64,000 bases of DNA from Pelomonas sp. V22 (lineage in GTDB: Bacteria; Pseudomonadota; Gammaproteobacteria; Burkholderiales; Burkholderiaceae_C): positions 992,001 to 1,056,000 of the forward strand of contig NZ_JAGIXS010000001.1 of the NCBI RefSeq assembly GCF_030014915.1, in the 5' to 3' direction. The first letter of the stretch is position 1, and each line of letters starts with the position of its first letter. The notes beneath the pieces are model-generated. The model saw nothing but the letters and a program-made list of their open reading frames with translations. It made no database searches and was not told the origin of the DNA. This document shows, piece after piece, positions 9,280 through 18,213 of this stretch. The position numbers were made by a program, and so were the translations under genes.

Positions 9280-9300
9280 TGTGGACAAGCCTGTGGAAAT
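9280..9300 (-). promoter_or_regulatory. Tandem DnaA-box-like repeats upstream of dnaB
   Basis: Two copies of CCTGTGGA-A--G lie head to tail 12 bases apart. On the minus strand they read TTGTCCACA (one mismatch to the DnaA box TTATCCACA) and ATTTCCACA (two mismatches). They sit 35-55 bases before the dnaB start, where DnaA could regulate it. This rests on resemblance only. Confidence 0.35.
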
Positions 9301-9337
9301 GCTTGGGGCTGGTCTGTATATCGCAGCCCGCAAATAA

Positions 9338-9366
9338 AAAAGCCGATGACCAAGTCATCGGCTTTT
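9338..9366 (-). terminator. Rho-independent terminator of the rpsF-priB-rpsR-rplI operon
   Basis: A 13-base-pair stem (AAAAGCCGATGAC and its complement) with a CAA/TTG loop. On the minus strand it is followed by a T-rich run (TTTTTTATTT counting the stem end). It lies about 40 bases after the rplI stop codon. Confidence 0.85.
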
Positions 9367-9402
9367 CTTGCCGCCCGCGCAAGCGCGGGCGAGCGGCACT
9401 AC

Positions 9403-9855
9403 TTATTCAGCGTCGGCAACCACTTGCACCGAGACTTCCACCACCACGTCGGTGTGCGGAGCCACGGCCACGGTGAACTCGCCAACGGTCTTCAGCGGGC
9501 CATTGGGCAGGCGGACCTGCGCCTTGGCGATCGTGAAGCCCAGCTTGCCCAGCGCGTCAGCGATGTCAGCATTGGTGACCGAGCCGAACAGACGGCCGTC
9601 CACGCCAGCCTTCTGGGCGATGCGCACGGTCTTGCCGTTCAGGCTTTCGCCCAGGGCGGTGGCGGCTGCCAGCTTTTCAGCGGCGATCTTTTCCAGTTCG
9701 GCGCGCTTGGCTTCGAATTCCTTGATCGCGGCGGCCGTGGCACGGCGTGCCTGGCGGGTCGGGATCAGGAAGTTGCGTGCGTAGCCGTCCTTGACCTTGA
9801 CGACGTCGCCCAGGTTGCCGAGGTTCGCGACCTTTTCAAGCAGGATGATTTGCAT
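9403..9855 (-). CDS. rplI: 50S ribosomal protein L9
   Basis: A 150-residue L9 with the diagnostic N-terminus [19 protein letters not shown], the long connecting helix rich in Ala, Lys and Glu (about residues 45-75), and the C-terminal rRNA-binding domain. It is the last gene of the rpsF-priB-rpsR-rplI operon, 13 bases after rpsR. A GAGGAG ribosome-binding site precedes the ATG. Confidence 0.97.
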   Translation of the reverse strand: MQIILLEKVANLGNLGDVVKVKDGYARNFLIPTRQARRATAAAIKEFEAKRAELEKIAAEKLAAATALGESLNGKTVRIAQKAGVDGRLFGSVTNADIADALGKLGFTIAKAQVRLPNGPLKTVGEFTVAVAPHTDVVVEVSVQVVADAE

Positions 9856-9868
9856 GTTCGGTAACTCC

Positions 9869-10159
9869 TCAGACCTTGTGCTGGTCGCTGTACGGCAGCA
9901 TGGCCAGGAAACGGGCGCGCTTGATGCAGACCGTCAGTTGACGCTGGAAGAAGGCGCGCGTGCCGGTCAGGCGAGCGGGCGTGATCTTGCCGTTTTCGGC
10001 GATGAAATCGCGCAGGGTGTCGATGTCCTTGTAGTCGATCTGCTCGACACCGGTGACGGTGAAGCGGCAGAAACGCTTGCGACGGAACAGCAACGATTGT
10101 TGGTTGCGCTTGGGCTTCTTGTCTTTGGAGAAGCGACCTTTACCACGTGCGGGAGGCAT
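9869..10159 (-). CDS. rpsR: 30S ribosomal protein S18
   Basis: A 96-residue S18. The family core is present as [19 protein letters not shown] and [12 protein letters not shown]18 pairs with S6 on the platform of the small subunit, and the two are encoded together here with priB between them. AAGGA lies upstream of the ATG. Confidence 0.97.
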   Translation of the reverse strand: MPPARGKGRFSKDKKPKRNQQSLLFRRKRFCRFTVTGVEQIDYKDIDTLRDFIAENGKITPARLTGTRAFFQRQLTVCIKRARFLAMLPYSDQHKV

Positions 10160-10172
10160 AGTGATGTCCTTG

Positions 10173-10493
10173 TTAATTCAATCCGGTATCGAACGAAGGG
10201 CTGGCTGATTGGCGGTCCAGAGCGGTGACGTGGAAGATGGTTCCACGGCCGTTGCGCTGGTTGCTGAGAAACCCCTTGAAGAGGGCATTCCCACCGACAC
10301 CAAGCGCCTGGATGCTCCGGCAGATCTCTCCGATGGCCACCGCCTTGATCTCCATGGAGACTTTGCGGGGCCTGCCTGCTTCGATCACCTCGGACTCCGC
10401 TTTGAGCGTGAAGTCCTGGGCGGTCAAGCCGGCCGGTGTGTATCTGACGAGGCCCAACTCCTGTATTTGCGCTTGCAGAACCAGCTGGTTCAT
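10173..10493 (-). CDS. priB: Primosomal replication protein N (PriB)
   Basis: A 106-residue single-stranded-DNA-binding OB-fold protein. In E. coli PriB stabilises PriA on stalled forks and helps reload DnaB. The opening [21 protein letters not shown] and the segment [16 protein letters not shown] are typical of the betaproteobacterial form. Its place between rpsF and rpsR is the classic one. Its position two genes from dnaB fits the shared restart pathway. Confidence 0.9.
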   Translation of the reverse strand: MNQLVLQAQIQELGLVRYTPAGLTAQDFTLKAESEVIEAGRPRKVSMEIKAVAIGEICRSIQALGVGGNALFKGFLSNQRNGRGTIFHVTALDRQSASPSFDTGLN

Positions 10494-10535
10494 GGGGCGC
10501 TCATGCGGAACTGGTCCAGTGCCGACCCAATCAGC

Positions 10536-10898
10536 TTAGGCGTTGGCGTCTTGCGGGGCCTTGCGGGCCTCTTCGCGCTCGACAGCCTTCATCATCACCG
10601 ACGGCGTGGTCTCGGCCTTGTCCTTGGCCACGGTCAGGTGACGCAGCACGGCGTCGTTGAAGCGGAAGCCCGTTTCGAGTTCAGCCAGGACTTCCTTGCT
10701 GCATTCGATGTTCAGGCACAGGTAATGGGCCTTGGCCAGCTTCTGGATCAGGTAAGCCAGTTGACGGCGGCCCCAATCTTCGACGCGATGCACTGCACCA
10801 CCGCCAGCGGTGATCAGGCCCTTGTAGCGCTCCAGCATGGCCGGAACTTGTTCGCTTTGATCCGGATGGATCAGCAGAACGATCTCGTAATGACGCAT
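10536..10898 (-). CDS. rpsF: 30S ribosomal protein S6
   Basis: A 120-residue S6 opening [19 protein letters not shown], with [13 protein letters not shown] in the core and an acidic Ala-rich tail. The ATG at 10898 has a strong AAGGAG site, so upstream in-frame ATGs are discarded. First gene of the operon; its leader holds a promoter and a hairpin that may bind the S6-S18 pair. Confidence 0.97.
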   Translation of the reverse strand: MRHYEIVLLIHPDQSEQVPAMLERYKGLITAGGGAVHRVEDWGRRQLAYLIQKLAKAHYLCLNIECSKEVLAELETGFRFNDAVLRHLTVAKDKAETTPSVMMKAVEREEARKAPQDANA

Positions 10899-10943
10899 AA
10901 ACACTCCTTGTGGATTCCAGACCCTTGATTGAGCCAGTGGAAG

Positions 10944-10976
10944 CCGTCCCAACAGCGTCAGCAGTCGTGGGTACGG
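10944..10976 (-). promoter_or_regulatory. Leader hairpin of rpsF, candidate S6-S18 autoregulatory site
   Basis: In the minus-strand transcript CCGT-A-CCC pairs with GGG-ACGG around an 18-base interior. The element lies between the predicted start of transcription and the rpsF ribosome-binding site. S6-S18 complexes are known to bind the rpsF leader through a hairpin carrying a CCG motif; whether this is that structure is an inference. Confidence 0.4.
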
Positions 10977-10991
10977 CAAGGGAAGCCCGCG

Positions 10992-11021
10992 AGTATACCC
11001 TGATCGAGCGGCGATGGCCAA
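10992..11021 (-). promoter_or_regulatory. Sigma-70-type promoter of the rpsF operon
   Basis: On the minus strand TTGGCC (11021-11016) and TATACT (10997-10992) are separated by 18 bases. The -10 hexamer has one mismatch and the -35 has two. Predicted transcription starts near 10985, giving a leader of about 87 bases before rpsF. Confidence 0.55.
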
Positions 11022-11033
11022 GCCGTGCCGGAT

Positions 11034-13124
11034 TCAGTGGGCGGGCGGCGCCTGCAGATGGTCGACCAGGCCCTGCTGCTGCGCCGAGGGCGCCCGGGTC
11101 AGCAGGCTCACCAACACGCAGGCGGCAAAGGCGGCCGGCACGCCGAACAGGCCAGCCGACAGCGGCTGTATGCCCCACCAGAGCTCGGGCGGCCCGGCCA
11201 GCTTGAAGGCCGAGCGCAGCCAAGGGTGGGCGGTGACCATGTAGTAGGCCGTGATGGCCAGGCCGGTCAGCATGCCGGCGATCGCGCCGGGGGCATTGGC
11301 CCGCTTCCAGAAGATACCGAGCACCAACACCGGAAAGAAGGCCGCGCCCGCGAACGAGAAGGCCGCCGTCACCAGGAAGAGGATGTCGGCCGGCTTCTGC
11401 GCCGCCACCGCCGCTGCGGCCAGGGCAGTCAGCAGCAGCAGGGCCTTGGACATGGTGACGCGACGTGAGGTCGAGGCGCGCGGATTGATGGTGCGGTAGT
11501 AGACGTCGTGCGACAGCGCACCCGAGATGGTCAGGAGCAGGCCGTCCGCCGTGGACAGCGCCGCCGCCAGGCCGCCCGCTGCCACCATGCCCGAGACCAC
11601 ATAGGGCAGGCCCGCCATCTCGGGCGTGGCCAGCATGATGATGTCGCCGCCAATGCGCATCTCGCCGAGCTGCAAGAGGCCGTCCTTGTTGATGTCGCTG
11701 ACCGAGAGCAGGCTGGAATCCACCCTCGCCCACTGCGAGATCCAGGCCGGCAACTGGTCGAAGGGTGTGCCCACCAGGGTGTTGAAGACCTCGTACTTGA
11801 CCATCACGGCCAAGGCCGGCGCTGTGAAGTAAAGCAGGCAGATGAAGAACAGCGACCAGCCGACCGAACGCCGCGCCTCGGCCACGCTGGGCGTCGTGAA
11901 GTAGCGTACCAGGATGTGCGGCAGGCCGGCCGTGCCGACCACCAGGCAGAACACCAGGGCGAGGAAATTGCGCCGCGATTCGCTGAACTCTCGCTGTTCA
12001 TCCGGGCTGCCATTCGGGTCGCCCGCGAACTGCTGGGCATGCGGCGGCATGCCGCCGAGCGGCTTGGCCCGCTGCTCGGCCTGGGCCTGGGCGCGGCGCC
12101 ATTGATCCTCGGCCTCGGGTGGAGTGCGGGGCAAGGCGGCCCGGCGCTTCTCGGCGGCCTGGATCTGGGCCAGCGGCGCGTCCTCGGCCTTCAGCGCCGC
12201 CACCTGGCGGGTTGCAGCCAGACGCTCGCGCGCCAATGCCGCCGGCACGTCCTGCAGTTTCTCGTTGTAGTCGCTGGCATTCTTGGCAAAGGCTTGCATC
12301 ACGGCCAGCTCGCGCGGGTCGTTCATCAGCTCGCGCTCGCGGGTGCTGACGCTCTGCAGCTGGTAGCCATAAGCCAGCTGAGGTATCGGTGCGCCGGTCT
12401 GCTTGATCGACAGCCAGACCACCGGCACCAGGTAGGCAATGATCAGGATGATGTACTGCGCCACCTGGGTCCAGGTGACAGCCCGCATGCCACCAAGAAA
12501 CGAGCAGACCAGCACACCTCCGAGGCCCACGAACACGCCGATCTCGAAGGTCAGGCCCGAGAGCCGCGTGGTGATCAGGCCGATGCCGTAGATCTGCGCG
12601 ACCACGTAGATGAAGGAGCAGAGGATGGCCGCCGTCACGCCGACCAGGCGCACCGCGTTGCCGCCATAGCGCTCGCCCAGAAAATCGGGCACCGTGTAGC
12701 GGCCAAACTTGCGCAGATAGGGCGCCAACAGCAACGCCACCAGGCAGAACCCGCCGGTCCAGCCGAGCACGAAGGCCAAGCCGCCATAGCCCGACAGGTA
12801 GAGCGTGCCTGCCATGCCGAGAAAGGTGGCGGCGCTCATCCAGTCGGCGCCGGCGGCCATGCCGTTGTAAAGCGCCGGCACACGACGGCCGGCCACGTAG
12901 TACTCGTCGGCATCCGTCGTGCGGCACAACACGCCGATGCCGGCATAGAGCAGCACCGTGCTCAAGAGGAACAGAAAGCCTATCCAGCTCTTGGGCAGGC
13001 CCATGTGCTCCAGCACCGCCAGCAACAGCACGAAACCCACGAAGCCCACGGTGAACCAGGCATAGATGCGGTTCAGCCGGCGCGAGAAGCCTTGCGCTGC
13101 GGAGGTCGGGGCGGGAGCGGACAT
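11034..13124 (-). CDS. VC_2705-family sodium/solute symporter with EF-hand-like loop
   Basis: A 696-residue SSS-family transporter, related to ActP and probably importing a carboxylate such as acetate with Na+. It has about 13 hydrophobic helices and typical segments ADWMSAATFLGMAGTLYLSG and GGLAAALSTADGLLLTISG. A hydrophilic stretch of about 110 residues (roughly 270-385), rich in Ala, Arg, Glu and Gln, splits the membrane region. Residues 477-488 read DINKDGLLQLGE, a perfect fit to the 12-residue EF-hand calcium loop, in a loop between membrane helices. The ATG at 13124 gives a hydrophilic lead-in to the first helix. No small DUF485-type partner is adjacent. The substrate is unproven. Confidence 0.8.
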   Translation of the reverse strand: MSAPAPTSAAQGFSRRLNRIYAWFTVGFVGFVLLLAVLEHMGLPKSWIGFLFLLSTVLLYAGIGVLCRTTDADEYYVAGRRVPALYNGMAAGADWMSAATFLGMAGTLYLSGYGGLAFVLGWTGGFCLVALLLAPYLRKFGRYTVPDFLGERYGGNAVRLVGVTAAILCSFIYVVAQIYGIGLITTRLSGLTFEIGVFVGLGGVLVCSFLGGMRAVTWTQVAQYIILIIAYLVPVVWLSIKQTGAPIPQLAYGYQLQSVSTRERELMNDPRELAVMQAFAKNASDYNEKLQDVPAALARERLAATRQVAALKAEDAPLAQIQAAEKRRAALPRTPPEAEDQWRRAQAQAEQRAKPLGGMPPHAQQFAGDPNGSPDEQREFSESRRNFLALVFCLVVGTAGLPHILVRYFTTPSVAEARRSVGWSLFFICLLYFTAPALAVMVKYEVFNTLVGTPFDQLPAWISQWARVDSSLLSVSDINKDGLLQLGEMRIGGDIIMLATPEMAGLPYVVSGMVAAGGLAAALSTADGLLLTISGALSHDVYYRTINPRASTSRRVTMSKALLLLTALAAAAVAAQKPADILFLVTAAFSFAGAAFFPVLVLGIFWKRANAPGAIAGMLTGLAITAYYMVTAHPWLRSAFKLAGPPELWWGIQPLSAGLFGVPAAFAACVLVSLLTRAPSAQQQGLVDHLQAPPAH

Positions 13125-13195
13125 AGGCGGGCGATCATGCCGCCGCACGGCGCGGGCTGTCGATTCAGACGAACCCGCGTGACGCCGCATGGCGT

Positions 13196-13225
13196 GCTGC
13201 GCCCTTCCCTGCTGCGCCCTTCCCT
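13196..13225. repeat. Two tandem copies of a 15-base unit
   Basis: GCTGCGCCCTTCCCT occurs twice head to tail between the ppsA stop codon and the symporter start, followed by a degraded partial third copy. No function is evident; replication slippage would explain it. Confidence 0.6.
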
Positions 13226-13235
13226 GCTGGGCCGC

Positions 13236-15647
13236 TTACTTGCGCTCGGCCAGGCGCTGCCAGGTCTCGATCACCGTGTCCGGGTTCAGCGAGATCGAGA
13301 CGATGCCTTCCTGGGCCAGCCAGTCGGCGAAGTCGGGATGGTCGCTGGGGCCCTGACCGCAGATGCCGATGTACTTGCCGGTGGCCCGGCAGGCGTTGAT
13401 GGCGCGCGAGATCATGGCCTTGACGGCAGGATCGCGCTCGTCGAAGTCGCCGGCCAGTTGCTCCAAGCCCGAATCGCGGTCCAGGCCCAGCGTCAGCTGG
13501 GTCAGGTCGTTCGAGCCGATGGACATGCCGTCGAAATGCTCCAGGAACTGGTCCGCCAGGATGGCATTGCTCGGGACCTCGCACATCATGATGATGCGCA
13601 GGCCGTCCGTGCCGCCCGAGGCCGCGCGCTTGAGGCCGCGCTCGGCCAGCATGCCGACCACGCGTTCGGCCTGGCGCACCGTGCGCACGAAGGGCACCAT
13701 GATCTCGACATTGATCAAGCCCATGTCGTGGCGCACGCGCTTCAGGGCTTCGCATTCCATCGCGAAGGCATCGCTGAACTCACCGCTGATGTAGCGCGAG
13801 GCGCCACGGAAACCCAGCATCGGGTTCTCTTCATCGGGCTCGTAGCGCGAGCCGCCGATCAGCTTGCGGTACTCGTTGCTCTTGAAGTCCGAGAGACGCA
13901 CGATCACTGGGCGCGGGAAGAAGGCGGCGGCAATCGTGGCGATGCCCTCGACCAGCTTGTCCACGTAGAAGGCGCGCGGCGAGGCATGGCCCCGGGCCAC
14001 CGACTCGACCGCCTTCTTCAGGTCGGCATCGATGTTCGGATAGTCCAGGATGGCCTTGGGGTGGACGCCGATGTTGTTGTTGATGATGAACTCAAGGCGG
14101 GCCAGGCCCACGCCGCTGGACGGCATCTGCGCGAAGTTGAAGGCCAGCTGCGGATTGCCGACGTTCATCATGATCTTGATCGGGCAGTACGGCAGTTCGC
14201 CGCGATGCACCTCGCTGACCTCGGTCTCCAGGAGGCCGTCATAGATGTAGCCGGTGTCGCCTTCCGAGCAGGCCACGGTGACCAGTTGGCCGTCCTTCAG
14301 CTTCTCGGTCGCATCTCCGCAGCCCACCACGGCCGGGATGCCCAGCTCGCGCGCAATGATGGCGGCGTGGCAGGTGCGGCCACCTCGGTTCGTCACGATG
14401 GCGCTGGCACGCTTCATCACCGGCTCCCAGTTCGGGTCGGTCATGTCGGTCACCAGCACATCGCCCGGCTGCACGCGCTCCATCTCGGCCACGCTCTCGA
14501 CGAGTCGCACGGGCCCGGTACCGATCTTCTGGCCGATGGCTCGACCTTCAACCAGCACGGCGCTGTGACCCTTGAGCTTGTAGGTGTGCTCGACCTGGCC
14601 TTCGGCCTGGCTCTTCACCGTCTCGGGGCGGGCCTGCAGGATGTAGAGCTTGCCGTCCTCGCCGTCGCGGCCCCATTCGATGTCCATGGCGCGGCCATAG
14701 TGCTGCTCGATGATCAGCGCGTACTTGGCCAGCTCGATCACTTCCTCGTCATTCAGCGAGTAGCGATTGCGGGCCTCGGGCACGGTGTCCACGGTCTTCA
14801 CCAGCTTGCCCGACGCAGCCTTCTCTTCCGGCGTGGCGAACTCCATGCGTATCAGCTTGGAGCCCAGGTTGCGGCGGATGATGGGCAACTTGCCGTTCTT
14901 AAGCGCCGGCTTGTGCACATAGAACTCGTCCGGGTTGACGGCGCCCTGCACCACGGTCTCGCCGAGGCCGTAGCTGGAGGTGATAAAGACCACGTCCTTG
15001 AAGCCGCTCTCGGTGTCGATGGTGAACATCACACCGGCCGAGCCGAGGTCGGAGCGCACCATGCGCTGCACGCCGGCCGAGAGGGCCACGTCCGCATGGG
15101 CAAAGCCCTTGTGCACGCGGTAGCTGATCGCGCGGTCGTTGTAGAGGGAGGCGAAGACCTCCTTCATCTTGTGCAGCACCTCTTCGATGCCATGCACGTT
15201 CAGGAAGGTTTCCTGCTGGCCGGCGAAGGAGGCGTCCGGCAGGTCTTCGGCTGTGGCGGAGGAGCGCACGGCGAAGCTGACGCCCGGGTTGTCGGCGGTC
15301 AGCTTGGCAAACGAGCTGCGGATCTCGGCTTCGAGGGCCGCCGGAAAGGGCTGCGCCTCCAGCCAGCTGCGGATCTCGGCGCCGGCCTCGGCCAGCGCGC
15401 GCACGTCGTCGGTGTTGAGCGTGGCCAGGCGCGCCTCGATGCGCTTGTCCAGGCCCTCGTACTTGAGGAACTCGCGGAAGGCGTGGGCCGTGGTCGCGAA
15501 ACCGCCGGGCACGCGCACGCCGGTGGCGGCGAGCTGCGAGATCATTTCGCCGAGGCTGGCGTTCTTACCGCCAACGACCTCGACGTCGTTCATTCTCAGA
15601 TTCTCAAACGGTACGACCAGGGCGGTCGCGTCAAAGCGAGAAGACAT
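13236..15647 (-). CDS. ppsA: Phosphoenolpyruvate synthase
   Basis: An 803-residue PEP synthase (pyruvate + ATP to PEP + AMP + phosphate), the gluconeogenic entry step. The N-terminal ATP-binding domain opens with [12 protein letters not shown]. The phosphohistidine domain carries [19 protein letters not shown] with the catalytic His. The C-terminal TIM barrel has [11 protein letters not shown] and ICGQGPSD. The ATG at 15647 ([12 protein letters not shown]) is chosen because the frame upstream has no family similarity. It is divergent from ppsR, whose product controls this enzyme, over a 206-base shared intergenic region. Confidence 0.96.
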   Translation of the reverse strand: MSSRFDATALVVPFENLRMNDVEVVGGKNASLGEMISQLAATGVRVPGGFATTAHAFREFLKYEGLDKRIEARLATLNTDDVRALAEAGAEIRSWLEAQPFPAALEAEIRSSFAKLTADNPGVSFAVRSSATAEDLPDASFAGQQETFLNVHGIEEVLHKMKEVFASLYNDRAISYRVHKGFAHADVALSAGVQRMVRSDLGSAGVMFTIDTESGFKDVVFITSSYGLGETVVQGAVNPDEFYVHKPALKNGKLPIIRRNLGSKLIRMEFATPEEKAASGKLVKTVDTVPEARNRYSLNDEEVIELAKYALIIEQHYGRAMDIEWGRDGEDGKLYILQARPETVKSQAEGQVEHTYKLKGHSAVLVEGRAIGQKIGTGPVRLVESVAEMERVQPGDVLVTDMTDPNWEPVMKRASAIVTNRGGRTCHAAIIARELGIPAVVGCGDATEKLKDGQLVTVACSEGDTGYIYDGLLETEVSEVHRGELPYCPIKIMMNVGNPQLAFNFAQMPSSGVGLARLEFIINNNIGVHPKAILDYPNIDADLKKAVESVARGHASPRAFYVDKLVEGIATIAAAFFPRPVIVRLSDFKSNEYRKLIGGSRYEPDEENPMLGFRGASRYISGEFSDAFAMECEALKRVRHDMGLINVEIMVPFVRTVRQAERVVGMLAERGLKRAASGGTDGLRIIMMCEVPSNAILADQFLEHFDGMSIGSNDLTQLTLGLDRDSGLEQLAGDFDERDPAVKAMISRAINACRATGKYIGICGQGPSDHPDFADWLAQEGIVSISLNPDTVIETWQRLAERK

Positions 15648-15683
15648 GGGAGGGCTCCGTGATGTTGTGAATCTGGGGCTCCC

Positions 15684-15700
15684 GCCGACCGCAGGTCGGC
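15684..15700. promoter_or_regulatory. Perfect inverted repeat in the ppsA-ppsR intergenic region
   Basis: GCCGACCGCAGGTCGGC has 7-base arms around a 3-base centre and lies 37 bases before the ppsA start. It could be a regulator site or a small hairpin in the ppsA leader. No known regulator is assigned. Confidence 0.35.
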
Positions 15701-15853
15701 GCAGGACGCGGCTTCGGACGATGCCACCCACCCAGCATTTCTGGATTCTTGTGGGGTGTGGAGGGGGGACATCGGAGGCGTCGCTGGTGGCGTGTCGGGC
15801 GATTCTACGGGGAAGCGCCACTATGATGAAAAGAGTTCCATGAGGGTTACAGC

Positions 15854-16675
15854 ATGCCCAACCGCACCGTGTATTTCGTCTCGGATGGCACCGGGATCAC
15901 CGCCGAAACCTTCGGCAACTCCATCCTGGCCCAGTTCCCGGGCAAGCCCCGCCATGTACGCCGTCCCTTCGTGGACACGGCCGAGAAGGCCTACGAGGTC
16001 TGCCGCGAGATCAACGAGACCGGCGAAACCGAAGGCCAGCGCGCCATCGTCTTCGCCACCCTGGTGAACCGCGAGGTGTTGGCCATCGTCCGCGAGCATT
16101 GCAAGGGCAAGGTGCTCGACATGTTCGGCACCTTCATCGAGCCGCTGGAAGAAGAATTCCAGGTCAAGAGCAACCACCGCGTGGGCCGCTTCTCCGACGT
16201 GGCCAAAAGCCAGGAGTACCACGACCGCATCGAGGCCATCAATTTCTCGCTGGCCCATGACGATGGTCAATCGGCCAAGAACCTGGCCTCGGCCGATGTG
16301 ATCCTCGTGGGCGTGAGCCGCTGCGGCAAGACGCCCACCTCGCTCTACCTGGCCATGCAGCATGGCATCAAGGCAGCGAACTATCCGCTGATCCCCGAGG
16401 ACTTCGAGCGCGGCAAGATCCCCGCCTCGCTGGCGCCGCACCAGCGCAAGTGCTTCGGCCTGACGATTGACCCGGACCGGCTCAGCCAGATCCGCAACGA
16501 GCGCCGCCCGGGCAGCAAGTACGCCGACCTGATGAATTGCCGCTACGAGGTCAACGAGGCCGAGACCATGATGAAGCGCGCCGGCATCTCCTGGCTCTCG
16601 TCCACGCACAAATCCATCGAAGAGATCGCCACCACCATCCTGCGCGACATCCGGCCGGACCGGCTGATCTACTGA
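15854..16675 (+). CDS. ppsR: PEP synthase regulatory protein (bifunctional kinase/pyrophosphorylase)
   Basis: A 273-residue DUF299-family protein. In E. coli it inactivates PEP synthase by ADP-dependent phosphorylation of a Thr next to the catalytic His and reactivates it by phosphorolysis. The P-loop is GVSRCGKT (residues 153-160) and the N-terminus [16 protein letters not shown] is diagnostic. A GAGGG site precedes the ATG at 15854. TATGAT near 15822 could be its -10 element. The divergent pairing with ppsA makes the assignment firm. Confidence 0.95.
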   Translation: MPNRTVYFVSDGTGITAETFGNSILAQFPGKPRHVRRPFVDTAEKAYEVCREINETGETEGQRAIVFATLVNREVLAIVREHCKGKVLDMFGTFIEPLEEEFQVKSNHRVGRFSDVAKSQEYHDRIEAINFSLAHDDGQSAKNLASADVILVGVSRCGKTPTSLYLAMQHGIKAANYPLIPEDFERGKIPASLAPHQRKCFGLTIDPDRLSQIRNERRPGSKYADLMNCRYEVNEAETMMKRAGISWLSSTHKSIEEIATTILRDIRPDRLIY

Positions 16676-16705
16676 TCCGGCCGGGCCCAGCCAGGCCCGC
16701 CGTAC

Positions 16706-17341
16706 TCAGCGCGGCAGCGTCAGCAGGTAGTCCACCACGGCCACGGCCTGGGCATCGCCGCCGGCCATGCTGGGCGAGGTGATGTAGCGGCCGTTCACCG
16801 CCAGCGAGGGCACGGTGTAGGCATCGCCCAGATAGCTGCGGATCAAGGTGTCGGCCTGCGAGCAGCGCGTCTGCACCGAGAAGCTCTGGTAGAACTGCGC
16901 GAACTTCGCTGCATCTACGCCCAGCTTGCTGAGCCCGGCCTGCATGCCCTTGAGCTCACCCATGCCCTCCTGATCAGCCTGAACGGCAGCGAACACCTGC
17001 ACATGCAGCGACTCGCTGAGTCCCAAGGCCTGCAGGGTGAAGAACAGGCGCTGATGGGCCTTGCTCGCGCCATGAATGATGGCCGGGCTGCGGCGGAAGC
17101 TCACCTGGGCCGGCTTGCGCGTCAGCCACTGGTTCAGCGTCGGATCGAAGCGGAAGCAGGCCGGGCAGCCATACCAGAAGAACTCCAGCACCTCGCCCTT
17201 CTCGTTCGAGATCGGCTGGGCGACCTGCAAGCGCTTGTAGTGCTTGCCCTCCACGGGCGCACCTTGTGCCCATGAGGGCAGGCTCAGGGCCGCAGCGGCC
17301 ATGCCACCCGCTTGCTGGAGAAAAAGGCGCTTGCTGATCAT
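16706..17341 (-). CDS. dsbA: Periplasmic thiol:disulfide oxidoreductase, DsbA-like, CPAC active site
   Basis: A 211-residue thioredoxin-fold protein expected to put disulfides into exported proteins. The active site is Cys59-Pro-Ala-Cys62 in FFWYGCPACFRFDP; most DsbA proteins have CPHC. The cis-Pro loop appears as AYTVPSLAVNG. The signal peptide reads MISKRLFLQQAGG followed by an Ala/Leu core and SWAQG, so it resembles a Tat signal with Lys-Arg in place of Arg-Arg; Sec export is equally possible. The ATG at 17341 is chosen for this signal peptide. Loss of the central His would be expected to lower oxidising power. Confidence 0.85.
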   Translation of the reverse strand: MISKRLFLQQAGGMAAAALSLPSWAQGAPVEGKHYKRLQVAQPISNEKGEVLEFFWYGCPACFRFDPTLNQWLTRKPAQVSFRRSPAIIHGASKAHQRLFFTLQALGLSESLHVQVFAAVQADQEGMGELKGMQAGLSKLGVDAAKFAQFYQSFSVQTRCSQADTLIRSYLGDAYTVPSLAVNGRYITSPSMAGGDAQAVAVVDYLLTLPR

Positions 17342-17430
17342 TGAAGGCTCCCTCGGGCGGTCATTGCGGTGCGCGGATTCTGCATGGTTTTGGGCCGGCC
17401 TCAATGAGGCCAGGCTTAAGCCCACCGCCG

Positions 17431-18213
17431 TCAGGCCAGGCGCTGCCGCGCCGACTCGTACAGGCAGATCGCGGCTGCCGCGCCGACGTTCAGCGACTCC
17501 TCGCCACCCGGCTGAGGAATCCCCACCGTCAGCGCACAGCGCTGCATCAGGCTCTCCTGCACGCCCTGCCCTTCATGGCCCATCACCCAGGCGCAGGGCC
17601 TGGGCAGCTGGACCTGATGCAGCTGCGCCTCAGCGTAAGAGCTGGTAGCGATCAGCGGCACCTGCAGCGCCTGCAGGTCTTCGGGCGCCAGGCCTTCGAT
17701 CAGGCGCAGACCGAAATGCGCACCCATGCCGGCACGCAGCACCTTGGGGCTCCACAGCGCGGCCGTGCCCTTGATAGCCAGGATCTGGCTAAAGCCGAGG
17801 GCCGCCGCACTGCGCAGGATGGTGCCCACGTTGCCGGCATCCTGCAGCCGGTCCAGCACCACGGAATCGAGACGCGGGGTCAGGTCTTGCCTCGCCGCAT
17901 GCGGCACCTCGAAGCCGATCTGCGCCGGCGACTCCAGGCCGCTGAGGGTCTTGAACAGCGCCACCGGCACGATCAGCACGCGCGGCGCGGCCTCGGCAAT
18001 GGCGCGCAGCGCCGCGTCGCTCCAGGCCGCTTCGGTGATCACCGCCAGCAGCACCGGGTGGGCGCGCTGCAAGGCCGCGCGGGCCAGGTGATCGCCTTCC
18101 AGCCAGACGCTGCCGATCTTGCGGTAGGCCCCGGCGTCGGCGGCGAGCTTGCGCAGGCGCTGCAACACCGGGTTGTCGCGTGAGCTGATGTGTTGGATCT
18201 TGCTGTCGCTCAT
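17431..18213 (-). CDS. SpoU-family RNA 2'-O-methyltransferase
   Basis: A 260-residue SPOUT methyltransferase of the TrmH/RlmB branch. The N-terminal substrate-binding part reads [15 protein letters not shown] and [12 protein letters not shown]. The catalytic domain has the family motifs [27 protein letters not shown] and [17 protein letters not shown], which form the knotted SAM site. The target nucleotide in rRNA or tRNA cannot be read from sequence. The start overlaps the rnhB stop by 4 bases (ATGA), so it is the last gene of the lpx cluster and probably translationally coupled. Confidence 0.88.
   Translation of the reverse strand: MSDSKIQHISSRDNPVLQRLRKLAADAGAYRKIGSVWLEGDHLARAALQRAHPVLLAVITEAAWSDAALRAIAEAAPRVLIVPVALFKTLSGLESPAQIGFEVPHAARQDLTPRLDSVVLDRLQDAGNVGTILRSAAALGFSQILAIKGTAALWSPKVLRAGMGAHFGLRLIEGLAPEDLQALQVPLIATSSYAEAQLHQVQLPRPCAWVMGHEGQGVQESLMQRCALTVGIPQPGGEESLNVGAAAAICLYESARQRLA

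Noticed and set aside
10536-11021. Longer S6 protein starting at 11021
   Set aside because: The extension shows no S6 similarity and covers the promoter and leader. The ATG at 10898 has a strong ribosome-binding site.
11508-15662. A 1384-codon plus-strand open frame and similar long frames opposite dnaB, bamA and rluB
   Set aside because: They lie exactly antisense to well-supported genes. Their His/Gln/Ala/Arg-rich composition is what codon bias in a GC-rich genome gives on the reverse frame. No motifs or ribosome-binding sites support them.
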